From contig CAIMTJ010000067.1 of the NCBI GenBank assembly GCA_903844385.1, forward strand, positions 22,894 to 86,893: 64,000 nt of DNA, read 5' to 3'. A program made the translations under genes and the position numbers. This DNA is from an uncultured Burkholderiales bacterium (GTDB lineage: Bacteria; Pseudomonadota; Gammaproteobacteria; Burkholderiales; Burkholderiaceae_C). The notes below the pieces were generated by a model. That model worked only from the letters and a program-made list of their open reading frames with translations. It searched no databases and was not told the origin of the DNA. This document shows, piece by piece, positions 1 through 8,624 of the stretch. Every line of letters begins with the position of its first letter. The first letter of the stretch is position 1.

Positions 1-30
1 CGGCAGTTGGCCCACCCCCCTTTGCAATGA
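1..30 (+). CDS. Possible 3' end of the gene upstream of ribH (ribBA?)
   Basis: Frame 1 is open from the window edge to a TGA at 28-30 and reads RQLAHPPLQ before the stop. In Burkholderiales ribH usually follows ribBA, so this could be the last codons of that gene. Ten codons are too few to identify a protein. The call is an inference from gene order only. Confidence 0.25.
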   Translation, partial: RQLAHPPLQ

Positions 31-95
31 CCACGCGGCGCTGAACCCACTGCTTGAACCATCGAAAACAAATCGGTCCCTTGAAGAAAGACACC

Positions 96-656
96 ATGTT
101 TGAACGCACGCCACCTCACCACAGCCCAACAGCGCATCCCGAGCGCATCGCCTTGCCCGAGCACTTGCTCTCGAGCAGCGAGCGCTCCCACACGCCAAAG
201 CGCTCAGTTTCTCTTGAAGTCGCGCAGGAATTGAGGATCGGCTTGGTGCAAGCGCGCTTTAACGAAGACATCACCAATGAGCTTAAAAATGCCTGCGTGC
301 ACACCCTGCTCAGCCACGGCGTTTTAGAGAGCAACATCACCCTCATTGAAGTCCCGGGCGCCTTGGAAATTCCCTTGGCACTGCAAACCTTGGCGCAAAG
401 GGATGAGCCCCAGCCGTTTCACGCCTTGGTGGCCCTGGGCTGCGTGATTCGCGGTGAGACGTTTCACTTTGAGCTCGTCTCGCAAGAGTCGTGCGCTGGC
501 GTGAGCCAAGTGGCACTGGATTTTCACATCCCCATTGCCAATGCGATTTTGACCACCGAGACGCTTTCGCAAGCCCAGGCGCGCCAAACCGTCAAAGGCC
601 AAGAGGCCGCTTTGGTGGCCTTGGAGATGGTCGAACTCTTGGAGACTTGGGCTTGA
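96..656 (+). CDS. ribH: 6,7-dimethyl-8-ribityllumazine synthase
   Basis: RibH condenses 5-amino-6-ribitylamino-uracil with 3,4-dihydroxy-2-butanone 4-phosphate, the penultimate step of riboflavin synthesis in the cytoplasm. Family hallmarks are visible: an ARFN segment near residue 53, VPGALEIP at about 86-93, and [12 protein letters not shown] at about 115-126 containing the conserved His. The frame is open from a TTG at 54, but ATG 96 is preferred. Even so, the protein (186 aa) carries a roughly 45-residue N-terminal extension compared with the usual 155-160 aa. The stop overlaps the TTG start of nusB, which suggests translational coupling, and the ribH-nusB pairing is typical of Proteobacteria. 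The identification is secure; the start is not. Confidence 0.95.
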   Translation: MFERTPPHHSPTAHPERIALPEHLLSSSERSHTPKRSVSLEVAQELRIGLVQARFNEDITNELKNACVHTLLSHGVLESNITLIEVPGALEIPLALQTLAQRDEPQPFHALVALGCVIRGETFHFELVSQESCAGVSQVALDFHIPIANAILTTETLSQAQARQTVKGQEAALVALEMVELLETWA

Positions 657-1195
657 AACACACAGCCCCCCTCCCCACTGCCAACGAGAGCGTCAACACC
701 GCTTCAATAGCGCCAAGCGCACCGAGTCCATTGAGCGTTTCGAGCTCAGCAAAGGGCAGCAAACCCCACAAAAGTGCGCGCACACGCTCGCGTGAATTCG
801 CCCTGCAAGCGCTCTACCAACTCATTGTCTCCAACAACGACCCCACCGAGATTGACCTCTTTACGCAGGACTTGGTGGGCTTTAAAAAAGCCGACCTGGC
901 CCACTACCGCGCCATCTTGCACGGTTGCGCGCAAGAACGCGACGCCTTGGACGCCATCATCACCCCGCTCATCGATCGTCCCTTGAGCGACCTCTCGCCC
1001 ATCGAGCGCTCGGTGATGTGGCTGGGCGTGTATGAGTTGCAGCACTGCTTGGATGTGCCTTGGCGAGTCGTGCTCAATGAGTCGATTGAATTGGCCAAGT
1101 CTTTTGGCGGGACCGATGGTCACAAGTATGTGAACGCGGTACTCAATAAAGTGGCACTGAGCCTGAGAGCCAGCGAAATCGCCTCCCCCCTTTGA
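653..1195 (+). CDS. nusB: Transcription antitermination factor NusB
   Basis: NusB binds boxA RNA with NusE (ribosomal protein S10) and supports antitermination on rRNA operons. The C-terminal 140 residues match the family: the opening helix [27 protein letters not shown], and the end segment [34 protein letters not shown] (quoted in part). A low-complexity Ser/Ala/Pro-rich leader of about 40 residues precedes the domain. Start chosen: TTG 653, overlapping the ribH stop (TTGA). The frame also extends upstream inside ribH, but those codons are only a shadow of ribH. The product is 180 aa. Confidence 0.93.
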   Translation: MKHTAPLPTANESVNTASIAPSAPSPLSVSSSAKGSKPHKSARTRSREFALQALYQLIVSNNDPTEIDLFTQDLVGFKKADLAHYRAILHGCAQERDALDAIITPLIDRPLSDLSPIERSVMWLGVYELQHCLDVPWRVVLNESIELAKSFGGTDGHKYVNAVLNKVALSLRASEIASPL

Positions 1196-1235
1196 GTTCA
1201 ACTGAACCCACCACCACCCCACCACCCTCTGTACC

Positions 1236-2426
1236 ATGAGAATCACCCAGCGGGCCCAACGCATTGAGCCCTTTTATGTGATGGAAGTCGCCAAAGCGGC
1301 TCAGCGCATGGCGCTCGAACTCACGGGGCACGAGTGGCCCATGCTGTATTTGAACATTGGTGAGCCGGACTTCACCGCTGCCCCCTTGGTGCAAGACGCA
1401 GCGCGCAGGGCCATTGAGACTGGCCTCACCCAGTACACCCCTGCTACCGGACTGGTGAGCTTGCGCCACGCCATCTCAGCTTGGTACCAAAGCCACTGTG
1501 GACTGCACATTGAGCCCGAACGCATCATCGTGACCGCTGGCGCCTCTGGCGCACTGCAACTGGCCTGCCTCACCTTGATCGAGTCGGGGGACGAGATGTT
1601 GATGCCCGACCCGAGCTACCCGTGCAATCGACATTTTGTGAGCGCGGCCAACGGGCAGGCCACCTTGCTCGCGACCCAAGCCCAAGACCGCTTCCAATTG
1701 AGTCCCGAGCAAGTGGCCCAACACTGGGGGCCCGCCACCCGTGGTGTCTTGCTCGCGTCGCCCTCCAACCCCACAGGCACCGCCATTGCCCCATCGGCCT
1801 TGTCAGCCATTCACGAGCAGGTTCAACACCATGGCGGCATCACCATGGTGGACGAAATTTACCTGGGACTGTCCTTTGATGAAGCGCGCGCTTCATCGGC
1901 CTTGGGCCTGGACGAGCGCGTCATCAGCATCAACAGCTTTTCCAAGTACTTCAGCATGACAGGTTGGCGCCTGGGCTGGATGGTGGCACCCAAGAGCCTC
2001 GTGCCCAGTTTGGAGCGGCTCGCGCAAAACCTCTTCATCTGCCCCAGCACCGTTGCTCAGCATGCGGCGTTGGCGTGTTTTGAGCCCGAGAGTTTGGCGC
2101 TGTTTGAACAACGCCGACTCGCCTTCAAAGCGCGACGCGACTACTTGGTGCCTGCCCTCAAAGCCCTGGGCTTTGAGGTGCCTTGCGCACCCGATGGGGC
2201 GTTTTACGTCTGGAGCGATTGTCGCCCCCTCTATGACCGGTTCGGGGTCGACAACAGTTGGGACTTCACCTTTGAGCTGATGAAGCGCGCCCACATTGCG
2301 CTCGCCCCTGGCCGAGACTTTGGCCACCACGAGACCGAGCACTTTGTGCGCTGGTCTATAGCCAGCGCCATGCCCGAGCTCGAGCGTGCCGTGCAGCGCA
2401 TTCAACACGTACTGGACAACCCATGA
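1236..2426 (+). CDS. PLP-dependent class I/II aminotransferase
   Basis: This is a fold-type I aminotransferase of 396 aa, a cytosolic enzyme using pyridoxal phosphate. Visible features are the N-terminal LNIGEPDF segment, SPSNPTGT with Asn178, VDEIYLGL with Asp206, and the Schiff-base lysine Lys237 in SFSKYFSMTGWRLG. The overall form is that of aspartate/alanine-type aminotransferases, but the amino-donor preference cannot be read from the sequence. It follows nusB by 40 bp and overlaps ybgC by four bases (ATGA), so it is probably cotranscribed with both neighbours. Confidence 0.88.
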   Translation: MRITQRAQRIEPFYVMEVAKAAQRMALELTGHEWPMLYLNIGEPDFTAAPLVQDAARRAIETGLTQYTPATGLVSLRHAISAWYQSHCGLHIEPERIIVTAGASGALQLACLTLIESGDEMLMPDPSYPCNRHFVSAANGQATLLATQAQDRFQLSPEQVAQHWGPATRGVLLASPSNPTGTAIAPSALSAIHEQVQHHGGITMVDEIYLGLSFDEARASSALGLDERVISINSFSKYFSMTGWRLGWMVAPKSLVPSLERLAQNLFICPSTVAQHAALACFEPESLALFEQRRLAFKARRDYLVPALKALGFEVPCAPDGAFYVWSDCRPLYDRFGVDNSWDFTFELMKRAHIALAPGRDFGHHETEHFVRWSIASAMPELERAVQRIQHVLDNP

Positions 2427-2860
2427 GTTTGAACTTGGGCTTTACCTGGCCACTTCGGGTTTACTGGGAAGACACCGATGCGGGGGGCATTGTGTTTTAT
2501 GCCAATTACTTGAAGTTTTTTGAGCGCGCGCGCACCGAGTGGCTTCGCGCTTTGGGCGTGGAGCAGCATGCCCTCAAAGCGCAAACCATGGGCATGTTCA
2601 TCGTGAGTGAGACACAACTGAAATACTTGGCCCCGGCCAGGCTCGATGACCAATTGTGGGTGACGGCAAGGTTGATCGAGAAAGGGCGTGCGAGCTTGGT
2701 CGTGGCCCAGGAGGCCTATAAAATGGCGCCAAGTCAGAGTCAAGACGATCTGACCCCAGGACCCACGTTGTGCGAGGGTCGCATCCGCATTGGCTGGGTG
2801 AGCGCTGAGACGCTGCGCCCGGGCCGAATACCGCAGACCATTTTGGAAAAACTCGAATGA
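2423..2860 (+). CDS. ybgC: Tol-Pal-associated acyl-CoA thioesterase YbgC
   Basis: YbgC is a hotdog-fold (4-hydroxybenzoyl-CoA thioesterase-like) enzyme hydrolysing acyl-CoA thioesters and is encoded at the head of tol-pal operons. The family signature YWEDTDAGGIVFYANYLKFF lies at residues 14-33, with the catalytic Asp at 19, followed by ERARTEWLR. At 145 aa it is close to usual length. It overlaps the aminotransferase by four bases and tolQ by four bases, consistent with one coupled operon. Confidence 0.92.
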   Translation: MSLNLGFTWPLRVYWEDTDAGGIVFYANYLKFFERARTEWLRALGVEQHALKAQTMGMFIVSETQLKYLAPARLDDQLWVTARLIEKGRASLVVAQEAYKMAPSQSQDDLTPGPTLCEGRIRIGWVSAETLRPGRIPQTILEKLE

Positions 2861-3570
2861 ACCAAGACTTCTCCATCATCACCTTGCTCATGAACGCCTC
2901 CATGGTTGTTCAAATTGTGGTGGGTATTTTGCTGTGTGTCTCGATCACCAGTTGGTCTGCCATTTTTAGAAAGTTCTTTGCCTTGCGAAAAGTCCACGCC
3001 CTCAATGAAGCGTTTGAGCGTGACTTCTGGTCTGGCAAGAGCTTGAATGAGCTCTTTGGCGCCGCCAAAGAAAACGCGCGCTCTTGTGGCCCCATGGAGC
3101 GCATCTTTGCCAGCGGCATGCGTGAGTATCAAAAACTGCGCGAGCGCCGCATCAGCGACAGCGCCACCTTGATGGACGGGGCGTCTCGCGCCATGCGCGT
3201 GAGCTTGCAGCGCGAGATGGACTCGATTGAATCGTCGTTGTCGTTCTTGGCCTCCGTGGGTTCGGTCTCGCCCTATGGGGGACTGTTTGGCACCGTTTGG
3301 GGCATCATGCACGCCTTCACGGGATTGGCCGCAATGCAGCAAGTCACCTTGGCCAAGGTGGCCCCAGGCATAGCCGAGGCCTTGGTGGCCACGGCCATTG
3401 GCCTATTTGCGGCCATTCCTGCCGTGTTGGCCTACAACCGCTTTGCCCGCGACATTGACCGGATCTCGATCCAGCTCGAGACTTTCATGGAAGAATTAAG
3501 CAATATCTTGCAGCGAAATGTGGGCTCCGCGGCTTCTAGCGCCCAAGCGCTCAATGCCTCGCCTCACTAG
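2857..3570 (+). CDS. tolQ: Tol-Pal system inner-membrane protein TolQ
   Basis: TolQ is the ExbB/MotA-family stator subunit that, with TolR, uses the proton motive force to energise TolA during outer-membrane constriction at division. At 237 aa it has the expected three membrane segments: about residues 15-37, 130-155 and 170-192. The conserved GLFGTVWGIMHAF and VAPGIAEALVATAIGLFAAIPAV stretches span the second and third helices. It overlaps ybgC (ATGA) and precedes tolR by 57 bp. Confidence 0.95.
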   Translation: MNQDFSIITLLMNASMVVQIVVGILLCVSITSWSAIFRKFFALRKVHALNEAFERDFWSGKSLNELFGAAKENARSCGPMERIFASGMREYQKLRERRISDSATLMDGASRAMRVSLQREMDSIESSLSFLASVGSVSPYGGLFGTVWGIMHAFTGLAAMQQVTLAKVAPGIAEALVATAIGLFAAIPAVLAYNRFARDIDRISIQLETFMEELSNILQRNVGSAASSAQALNASPH

Positions 3571-3627
3571 GTCGACAGCCAAGTCCTTGACGCATCACGT
3601 TTCACCCCATCTCTAAAGGCTTGTTCC

Positions 3628-4065
3628 ATGGCATCTGGCCCCTCACGCACACGCTCACGACGCCGAACCATCAATGAGATCAACATGGTGCCCTTCATTG
3701 ACGTGATGCTGGTGCTGTTGATCATCTTCATGGTCACCGCGCCCTTGATCACCACGAGTGTGATTGATGTGCCCAGCGTTGGCAAGGCCTCCAGCGCACC
3801 CGATGGCATCATCCGCATCGAGCTCAAAGCCGATCACCGCATTGCCATGAGCAACTCCACCAAAAGTGAAGACACCACGCTTGAGGTCGATGCCAGTGAG
3901 CTCGGCGCCAAAACCTTGGCTTTGCAAGCGGGCAGTGAAAATATTCCAGTGATCATCTTTGGCGACAAATCCTTGGCCTATGAAGAAGTGATCAAGGTCT
4001 TGGACAGCTTGCAGCGCCAGGGGGTCAAGCGCGTGGGCTTGTCGGTTCAAGTCACCAAAATGTGA
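3628..4065 (+). CDS. tolR: Tol-Pal system protein TolR
   Basis: TolR is the ExbD-family partner of TolQ in the inner membrane. After a basic N-terminus, residues 15-43 hold the characteristic INMVPFIDVMLVLLIIFMVTA helix with the proton-carrying Asp25, followed by a periplasmic domain ending at 145 aa. An AAAGG sequence precedes the ATG. The last sense codon and stop (ATGTGA) overlap a GTG in the tolA frame. Confidence 0.95.
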   Translation: MASGPSRTRSRRRTINEINMVPFIDVMLVLLIIFMVTAPLITTSVIDVPSVGKASSAPDGIIRIELKADHRIAMSNSTKSEDTTLEVDASELGAKTLALQAGSENIPVIIFGDKSLAYEEVIKVLDSLQRQGVKRVGLSVQVTKM

Positions 4066-4097
4066 TCGGCCCGAGCCCCCCTTCTCCTTTTTGTGCA

Positions 4098-5045
4098 ATG
4101 AACACGACCCTTGATCGCCAAGACCCCTTTTTGCCACCCAGTCGTGAGGGCCGTGCGCGAGCTTTTGTGTTGTCGCTGTCGGTTCACCTCTTGCTCCTCT
4201 TGGCCTTGACTTGGGGTATTTCTTGGCACCAACAAGCGCAACTCGAGTCCTCGAGCACTGAGTTGTGGCCCGCGACCCCCAACCTCACCCCAGCGCCCAC
4301 GCCCCCCGAGGTGCTTGCACCGACCCCAGAGCCAGAGCCCACACCACCTCCCCCAACGCCCAAGCAGCCACCCCCACCCCAAATCGCTCCCAGCCCCAAA
4401 CCCCCAGCCGATTTGGGCATTGAAAAACTCAAAGCACAAAAGAAACTCGAAGAAGAGAAAAAGGCGCTTGAGAAAAAAGCGCTCAAAGAGCGTTTAGACA
4501 AAGAGCAACGTGAGCGGGAACAGGCCAAGGACAAAGAGCGCAAGAAAGAAAAAGAATTGGAAAAAGCCAAGGCCCAAGAATTGGCCAAACAAGCCGCCAA
4601 AGACGCCGCCAAGGACAAGGAGAAAAAACGCGCTCAAGAGGCCAAGGACGCCAAGGATCAAGAGCGTCGATTCAAGGAGGATTTGAGCAAATTTGCCGGG
4701 ACCAGCCCCGGGCCTGCGCGTTCGAGCAACCTCTCCAATGGCCCGAGCAATGGCAACAGTCTGAGCTCGAACTATTTGGGAAAACTCAAAGAATTCTTTG
4801 ACAGCAATACCCGGCAAAGACGTCCCTACCCGGAGCGGCCCGTTTGCTCCGTGATCATTCGCACCAGCCTGGATGGGAAAATTCTCTCTTGGTCATTTGA
4901 AAAACACAGCACCAATCCAGATTGGGACAAAGATGTTGATGACAGCCTTCAAAGGATTTACTCCCAATCCAAACCGCTGCCCAAATCGGAGAACGGGTCT
5001 GTGCCCTACCCGCTGCCGATTTTTGACTTCACGCCGCCTTATTAA
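4098..5045 (+). CDS. tolA: Tol-Pal system protein TolA (cell envelope integrity)
   Basis: TolA is the trans-periplasmic linker of the Tol-Pal machine. From ATG 4098 the protein is about 315 aa. It has a single N-terminal membrane anchor (RAFVLSLSVHLLLLLALTWGI, about residues 19-40), a Pro-rich segment (about 63-110), a long Lys/Glu/Ala-rich helical stretch (about 113-205), a Gly/Ser/Asn linker, and a TolA C-terminal domain with the two Cys-flanked parts reduced to one visible Cys. A GTG at 4062 overlaps the tolR stop and would add 12 residues; ATG 4098 gives a more usual N-terminus. tolB and pal do not follow, and the next gene is convergent. Confidence 0.9.
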   Translation: MNTTLDRQDPFLPPSREGRARAFVLSLSVHLLLLLALTWGISWHQQAQLESSSTELWPATPNLTPAPTPPEVLAPTPEPEPTPPPPTPKQPPPPQIAPSPKPPADLGIEKLKAQKKLEEEKKALEKKALKERLDKEQREREQAKDKERKKEKELEKAKAQELAKQAAKDAAKDKEKKRAQEAKDAKDQERRFKEDLSKFAGTSPGPARSSNLSNGPSNGNSLSSNYLGKLKEFFDSNTRQRRPYPERPVCSVIIRTSLDGKILSWSFEKHSTNPDWDKDVDDSLQRIYSQSKPLPKSENGSVPYPLPIFDFTPPY

Positions 5046-5063
5046 AGATCACCCGTACCCACT

Positions 5064-5079
5064 GTGATGTGGGCATCAC
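5064..5079. terminator. Small hairpin between convergent tolA and a Bug-protein gene
   Basis: The 36-bp convergent gap contains GTGATG-TGGG-CATCAC, a six-base-pair perfect stem with a four-base loop. There is no strong T-tract on either side. It may serve as a weak bidirectional terminator; this is inferred from position. Confidence 0.35.
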
Positions 5080-5081
5080 CT

Positions 5082-6119
5082 TCATTCAGGCAAGAGGCCA
5101 ATTTCTTTGGCCACCTGAGCCCATCGCTCGGTCTCCGTTTTTAAGAAAGCGTCCAGTTTGGCCGCTGAGCCCAGGGGCGTGGCCACTGGACCTATCGCCA
5201 CCATGTGTTCGGCAACTTCCGGTTGCTGCAACAAGGTGTTGATTTCTGCATTGAGCTTATCCATGATGCCAACGGGCGTGCCCGTGGGGGCGACCAACGC
5301 AAACCAGCCCACCATCTCAAAACCGGGCAAACCCTCCGCCATGGTGGGGACTTGCTCAAAACCTGGCACCCGCTTGGCTGAGGTCACCGCCAAGAGCCGC
5401 AAGCGACCTTGCTTGACCAATTGTCCACTCGAGGCCAAATCGACCAAGGCTGCATCGGCGTGAGCACCCATCACGTCTTGAACCGCCACACCCACCGATG
5501 AATACGACACCAAGTTCGATTGCATTTGGGTTTTGGCATTCAAGAGCCGGGCAATGATGCCACCAAACGTGCGCGGCCCTTCATTGGCCAAGGCGATTTG
5601 ATTGGGAGTGGCCTTGGATTTGGCGATCAAGTCTTGCAAGGACGTGATGGGTGAGTCGGCCTTCACAAAAAGCCCAAAGGGGCTGTTGGCGACAAAGGCC
5701 ACACTGGTGAAGTCGCGCTGCGGGTCATAGGCCAAGGATTTGAACAAAAATTGATTGGACACCAAGGCTGCCGTCGTGGCGAAATAAAACGTATAGCCAT
5801 CGGGCGATGCGCGCGAGACCGCTTGGGCGCCAATCACGTTTTGACCGCCTGGCTTGTTGTCAATCACAAAGGGCTGGCCCCAAGTTTTGCTGAGCTTCTC
5901 GGCCAAATAGCGGGCAATGGTGTCTGGCCCCGAACCCGCCGGTTGTGAGAGCACCCAACGCACCGGCTTGTCTGGCCAATTCACTTGAGCCCACGACCCT
6001 TGGGGGATGGCCCCAAGGGTCAGTCCCACGAGCACGCTCATGCACCAAGCCAGACGGCGAGAGGCGGCTCGTTGGACCCAAAACAACACAAAGACAACAC
6101 AACGTTCAACAGCCATCAT
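5082..6119 (-). CDS. Bug-family tripartite tricarboxylate transporter substrate-binding protein
   Basis: This is a periplasmic binding protein of the Bug (TctC) family, which bind carboxylates, nicotinate-like or other small anionic ligands. A signal peptide ends near GSWAQ (about residue 45), followed by WPDKPVRWVLSQPAGSGPDTIARYLAEKLSKTWGQPFVIDNKPGGQNVIGA in the pattern typical of the family (quoted here only as the segment 48-98). The later APTGTP motif is also present. The 345-aa length is slightly above average because of the long leader. The start ATG 6119 is preceded by AAGGGG. No TctA/TctB membrane genes are nearby, so it is an orphan receptor. It lies 93 bp downstream of an aromatic hydroxylase gene in the same direction, hinting that the ligand is an aromatic acid. 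Confidence 0.88.
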   Translation of the reverse strand: MMAVERCVVFVLFWVQRAASRRLAWCMSVLVGLTLGAIPQGSWAQVNWPDKPVRWVLSQPAGSGPDTIARYLAEKLSKTWGQPFVIDNKPGGQNVIGAQAVSRASPDGYTFYFATTAALVSNQFLFKSLAYDPQRDFTSVAFVANSPFGLFVKADSPITSLQDLIAKSKATPNQIALANEGPRTFGGIIARLLNAKTQMQSNLVSYSSVGVAVQDVMGAHADAALVDLASSGQLVKQGRLRLLAVTSAKRVPGFEQVPTMAEGLPGFEMVGWFALVAPTGTPVGIMDKLNAEINTLLQQPEVAEHMVAIGPVATPLGSAAKLDAFLKTETERWAQVAKEIGLLPE

Positions 6120-6212
6120 GGTATTAACCCCTTCAGTTCACGAAGAAAAAATCAAGCCAGAAATATGCTGACTGGTGCAAAGCCGTTCATGCAGCGCGCG
6201 AGTCAGTCGTCA

Positions 6213-7808
6213 TCAAAAAAATCGCTCCAATCGCTCGAGGTCTTGGCCCAACGCGGTCAGCCCAAGCGCGCCCCCATTCGCTCGATCTCGATCGTCTTCA
6301 TAAGCACCAAAGACAATGTGATCGGGTCTGACCAAGGCCGCTTGCACACGGTGCTCGTCAAACCAAGCCTTCACCACCCCGTCGCATTCTTGGAGCGCGC
6401 GCGCATCAAAGCGACACACTTGCACATTCATGGCTTCATTTAACACCACTTTGTCCCACTGCGCATTGGCAGTTTCACTCAGAAACAATCGCCAGCCTTG
6501 ACCGAGCAGCTGATCCATGCGCACACGAGCGTGCGTTTGGGGGTGAATGAGCCACGGCTGGGGAAAGACGCTGCCCAGCACTGTAGTCACCCGAGCGCCA
6601 GCATGCCCACTGGCTTGTCCACTCACGGGGTGACTTAAAAGGCCCACGCTCAATGCGGGTTGCACATTTTGTCGAGGCGTGGGCACGACTTGGCCTGCGC
6701 AGTCGGCCAAGAGTTGCGTGTCTCGCGCTCTGGCGCGTTCCATATCGCGCTCTCCCACCAACTCACCAATGTGCGTGATGCGCTGGGTGAGGGCCGAGAC
6801 ATGCATGCGTCTTTCTTCACCATAGGTCTCAAGCAAGCTGTCCTTGGCCCGCCCTTTCAAGACACTCGCCAACTTCCATGCCAAGTTTTGCGCATCCCTC
6901 AGGCCTTGACACATGCCTTGACCCAAGAAGGGGGGTTGTTGGTGCGCGGCGTCACCCGCCAAAAAGACCCGATCTTTGCGCCACGTTTGGGCAACCAATG
7001 CGTGAAAGCGGTAACTCGCTTGCCGCCAAAGTTCCCCATCTTGAGGGGTGATCCAACGCTCGAGCAAAGCCCACGTGCCCGCTTGACTTGCCACTTGCTC
7101 GGGGTCTTCGCCCGCATTGATGGCAATCTCCCAGCGGCGGTGGTTTTTGGGGCCGATCACATAGGTCGAGGGGCGCAGTGGCTCACAATACTGAACACTC
7201 ACCTGGGGTGTCTTTTGGAGACCGCGCTCATTGAGGAGCACATCCACCACCAGCCACGATTGATCAAACCCCAGGTCTTCGAGCTCAAAGCCTTGCATTT
7301 TTCTCACCCCACTTGAAGCGCCATCGCATGCGATGAGGTATTGGGCCTCAATGGACTTCACCTGAGACTTCGCGTCTTGCAGCGTCAAGACCACCGATTT
7401 TGCCCCTTGCTCCACACCCACACAGCGTTGACCCAACTCGACTGTGACGCTTGGCAGTGTGCTCACCTGCTCGCGAATGATGGCCTCCACAGGGGGCTGT
7501 GAAAACACAAGTGAGGGCACATAAGACAAGGGATAGGGCTCGGGGAGCGTGGACATGCATTTGATGAGTTGGCCCTCCACACCGTAATACTCCGAGTTGG
7601 TGAAGGCCTCGGTGTGGGGCTCAATGGCGCGCTCAACGCCCAACTGTTGAAAAATCCTCATGATCTCGTGATCGAGTGCGATGGCACGTGGCTTGGGATA
7701 AACCGCCAAGGACTGGTCGCAAACGTAGACGCCAATGCCCTGCTGCCCCAACAAGCCCGCCAACACCGCACCTGTCGGGCCAAATCCCACAATCGCCACA
7801 TCAAACAT
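6213..7808 (-). CDS. FAD-dependent aromatic hydroxylase, MhpA-like
   Basis: This is a class A flavoprotein monooxygenase of 531 aa, resembling 3-(3-hydroxyphenyl)propionate hydroxylase (MhpA). Such enzymes use NAD(P)H and O2 to hydroxylate phenolic rings. The N-terminal FAD-binding motif VGFGPTGAVLAGLLG is at residues 7-21, the middle CDGASSGVRK motif binds FAD and NAD(P)H, and DRVFLAGDAAHQQPPFLGQG is the second FAD-ribityl (GD) motif. The C-terminal thioredoxin-like region follows. An AGAGGG ribosome site precedes ATG 7808. It sits between a GlcG-like gene and a Bug gene, probably one catabolic operon. The true substrate is unknown. Confidence 0.85.
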   Translation of the reverse strand: MFDVAIVGFGPTGAVLAGLLGQQGIGVYVCDQSLAVYPKPRAIALDHEIMRIFQQLGVERAIEPHTEAFTNSEYYGVEGQLIKCMSTLPEPYPLSYVPSLVFSQPPVEAIIREQVSTLPSVTVELGQRCVGVEQGAKSVVLTLQDAKSQVKSIEAQYLIACDGASSGVRKMQGFELEDLGFDQSWLVVDVLLNERGLQKTPQVSVQYCEPLRPSTYVIGPKNHRRWEIAINAGEDPEQVASQAGTWALLERWITPQDGELWRQASYRFHALVAQTWRKDRVFLAGDAAHQQPPFLGQGMCQGLRDAQNLAWKLASVLKGRAKDSLLETYGEERRMHVSALTQRITHIGELVGERDMERARARDTQLLADCAGQVVPTPRQNVQPALSVGLLSHPVSGQASGHAGARVTTVLGSVFPQPWLIHPQTHARVRMDQLLGQGWRLFLSETANAQWDKVVLNEAMNVQVCRFDARALQECDGVVKAWFDEHRVQAALVRPDHIVFGAYEDDRDRANGGALGLTALGQDLERLERFF

Positions 7809-7892
7809 GATCGAGCCCTCTGAGCGTTAACACCACCAAACCAAGGCCTGCGGTGTCAAACCGACACAAGCGATGAGTGGCGCACATGAACA

Positions 7893-8318
7893 TCAACCCG
7901 CCACCAAGCCAGCGGCTTGGATGCCAGCGATGCAAATGGCCTCGTCTTCGTCACCCGTGCCGCCACTCGCACCGGCCGAGCCCAGGATCTCGTCGGCCGC
8001 ATTTTTAATGAGCACCGCACCGGTTTGAGGGAGAAATTTTCCCTCAGCGGTGGAGGCGAGTGACACAAAGAAATTGGGATTGTCCTTGGCGCGTTGGGCC
8101 AACACCCGGCTTGAACTGCCCATGCCCACAGCACCCCAGGCCTTGCCCAAGGCCACGTCAAAACGAAACATGCTCGCCCCATCTTCCCGGGCAAACGCCA
8201 CCAAATGGCCCGATGCATCGAGCACCACAACGCCCATGGGCTTGTAGAGGTGGGTTCGCGCATTGGCCAGGGCCGCTTGAATAATGTGCTGAGCGCAACT
8301 GAGGGTGAGGTGGGACAT
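7893..8318 (-). CDS. GlcG/HbpS-like (DUF336) heme-binding family protein
   Basis: A 141-aa protein of the GlcG/HbpS family, small cytosolic or exported proteins often found in operons for organic-acid or aromatic catabolism; the biochemical role is poorly defined. Visible features are the opening LTLSCAQHIIQAALANARTH, the PMGVVVLDASGHLVAFAREDGAS strand-loop, and the C-terminal Gly-rich GSAGASGGTGDEDEAICIAG. The ATG at 8318 follows AGGAG at good spacing; the frame is open further upstream to 8453 but that part lacks family character. It is the first gene of the probable operon running to 5082. Confidence 0.85.
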   Translation of the reverse strand: MSHLTLSCAQHIIQAALANARTHLYKPMGVVVLDASGHLVAFAREDGASMFRFDVALGKAWGAVGMGSSSRVLAQRAKDNPNFFVSLASTAEGKFLPQTGAVLIKNAADEILGSAGASGGTGDEDEAICIAGIQAAGLVAG

Positions 8319-8624
8319 CAGGAAACTCCTAGTGAGAGAGGGCCAATTGGGGGCCAGTAACGTGGTCAACCATCCAACGTTGGCTGGTGAGGGGATTTTA
8401 GGTGCAAGTCTGTTGACCCTTGGAGTGAGCACAGCAGCAGCGGACACCAACAAGGATGCAGGCTCACAGGACTCAAAAAACTGATGATTTCAACAGTCAT
8501 CAGAGAGACTGTTCAGATCAAGACCAATTTGATGAGCAAATTGTCATTAAAGCCCCTTTTTGAGCGGCAAATCTATCAATTCTGGCATGCAAACCCCGAT
8601 GAGCCTCTTTTAAGATCTTGCACC
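8319..8624. other. Intergenic region between divergent genes
   Basis: This gap of about 300 bp separates the GlcG-like gene (-) from a small secreted-protein gene (+). It must hold the promoters of both, but I could not identify convincing boxes. The notable content is the pair of overlapping inverted repeats at 8481-8513, annotated separately. Confidence 0.5.
8481..8513 (+). repeat. Two overlapping inverted repeats (mutually exclusive hairpins)
   Basis: CTGATGA (8481-8487) pairs with TCATCAG (8497-8503), and AACAGTC (8492-8498) pairs with GACTGTT (8507-8513). Both stems are perfect over seven bases, with loops of nine and eight. They share bases 8492-8503, so only one can form at a time. 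They lie about 110 bp upstream of the ATG at 8625. Whether they are transcribed or act as an operator is unknown. Confidence 0.45.

Noticed and set aside
54..95. TTG 54 as the ribH start
   Set aside because: It would lengthen an already extended N-terminus; ATG 96 is closer to the conserved domain and needs no rare start codon.
491..652. Extended N-terminus of nusB inside ribH
   Set aside because: These codons are the alternate frame of conserved ribH sequence; a coupled TTG start at 653 fits better.
746..1264. Long minus-strand open frame opposite nusB
   Set aside because: It is an antisense shadow of nusB with no ribosome site and no protein-like motifs.
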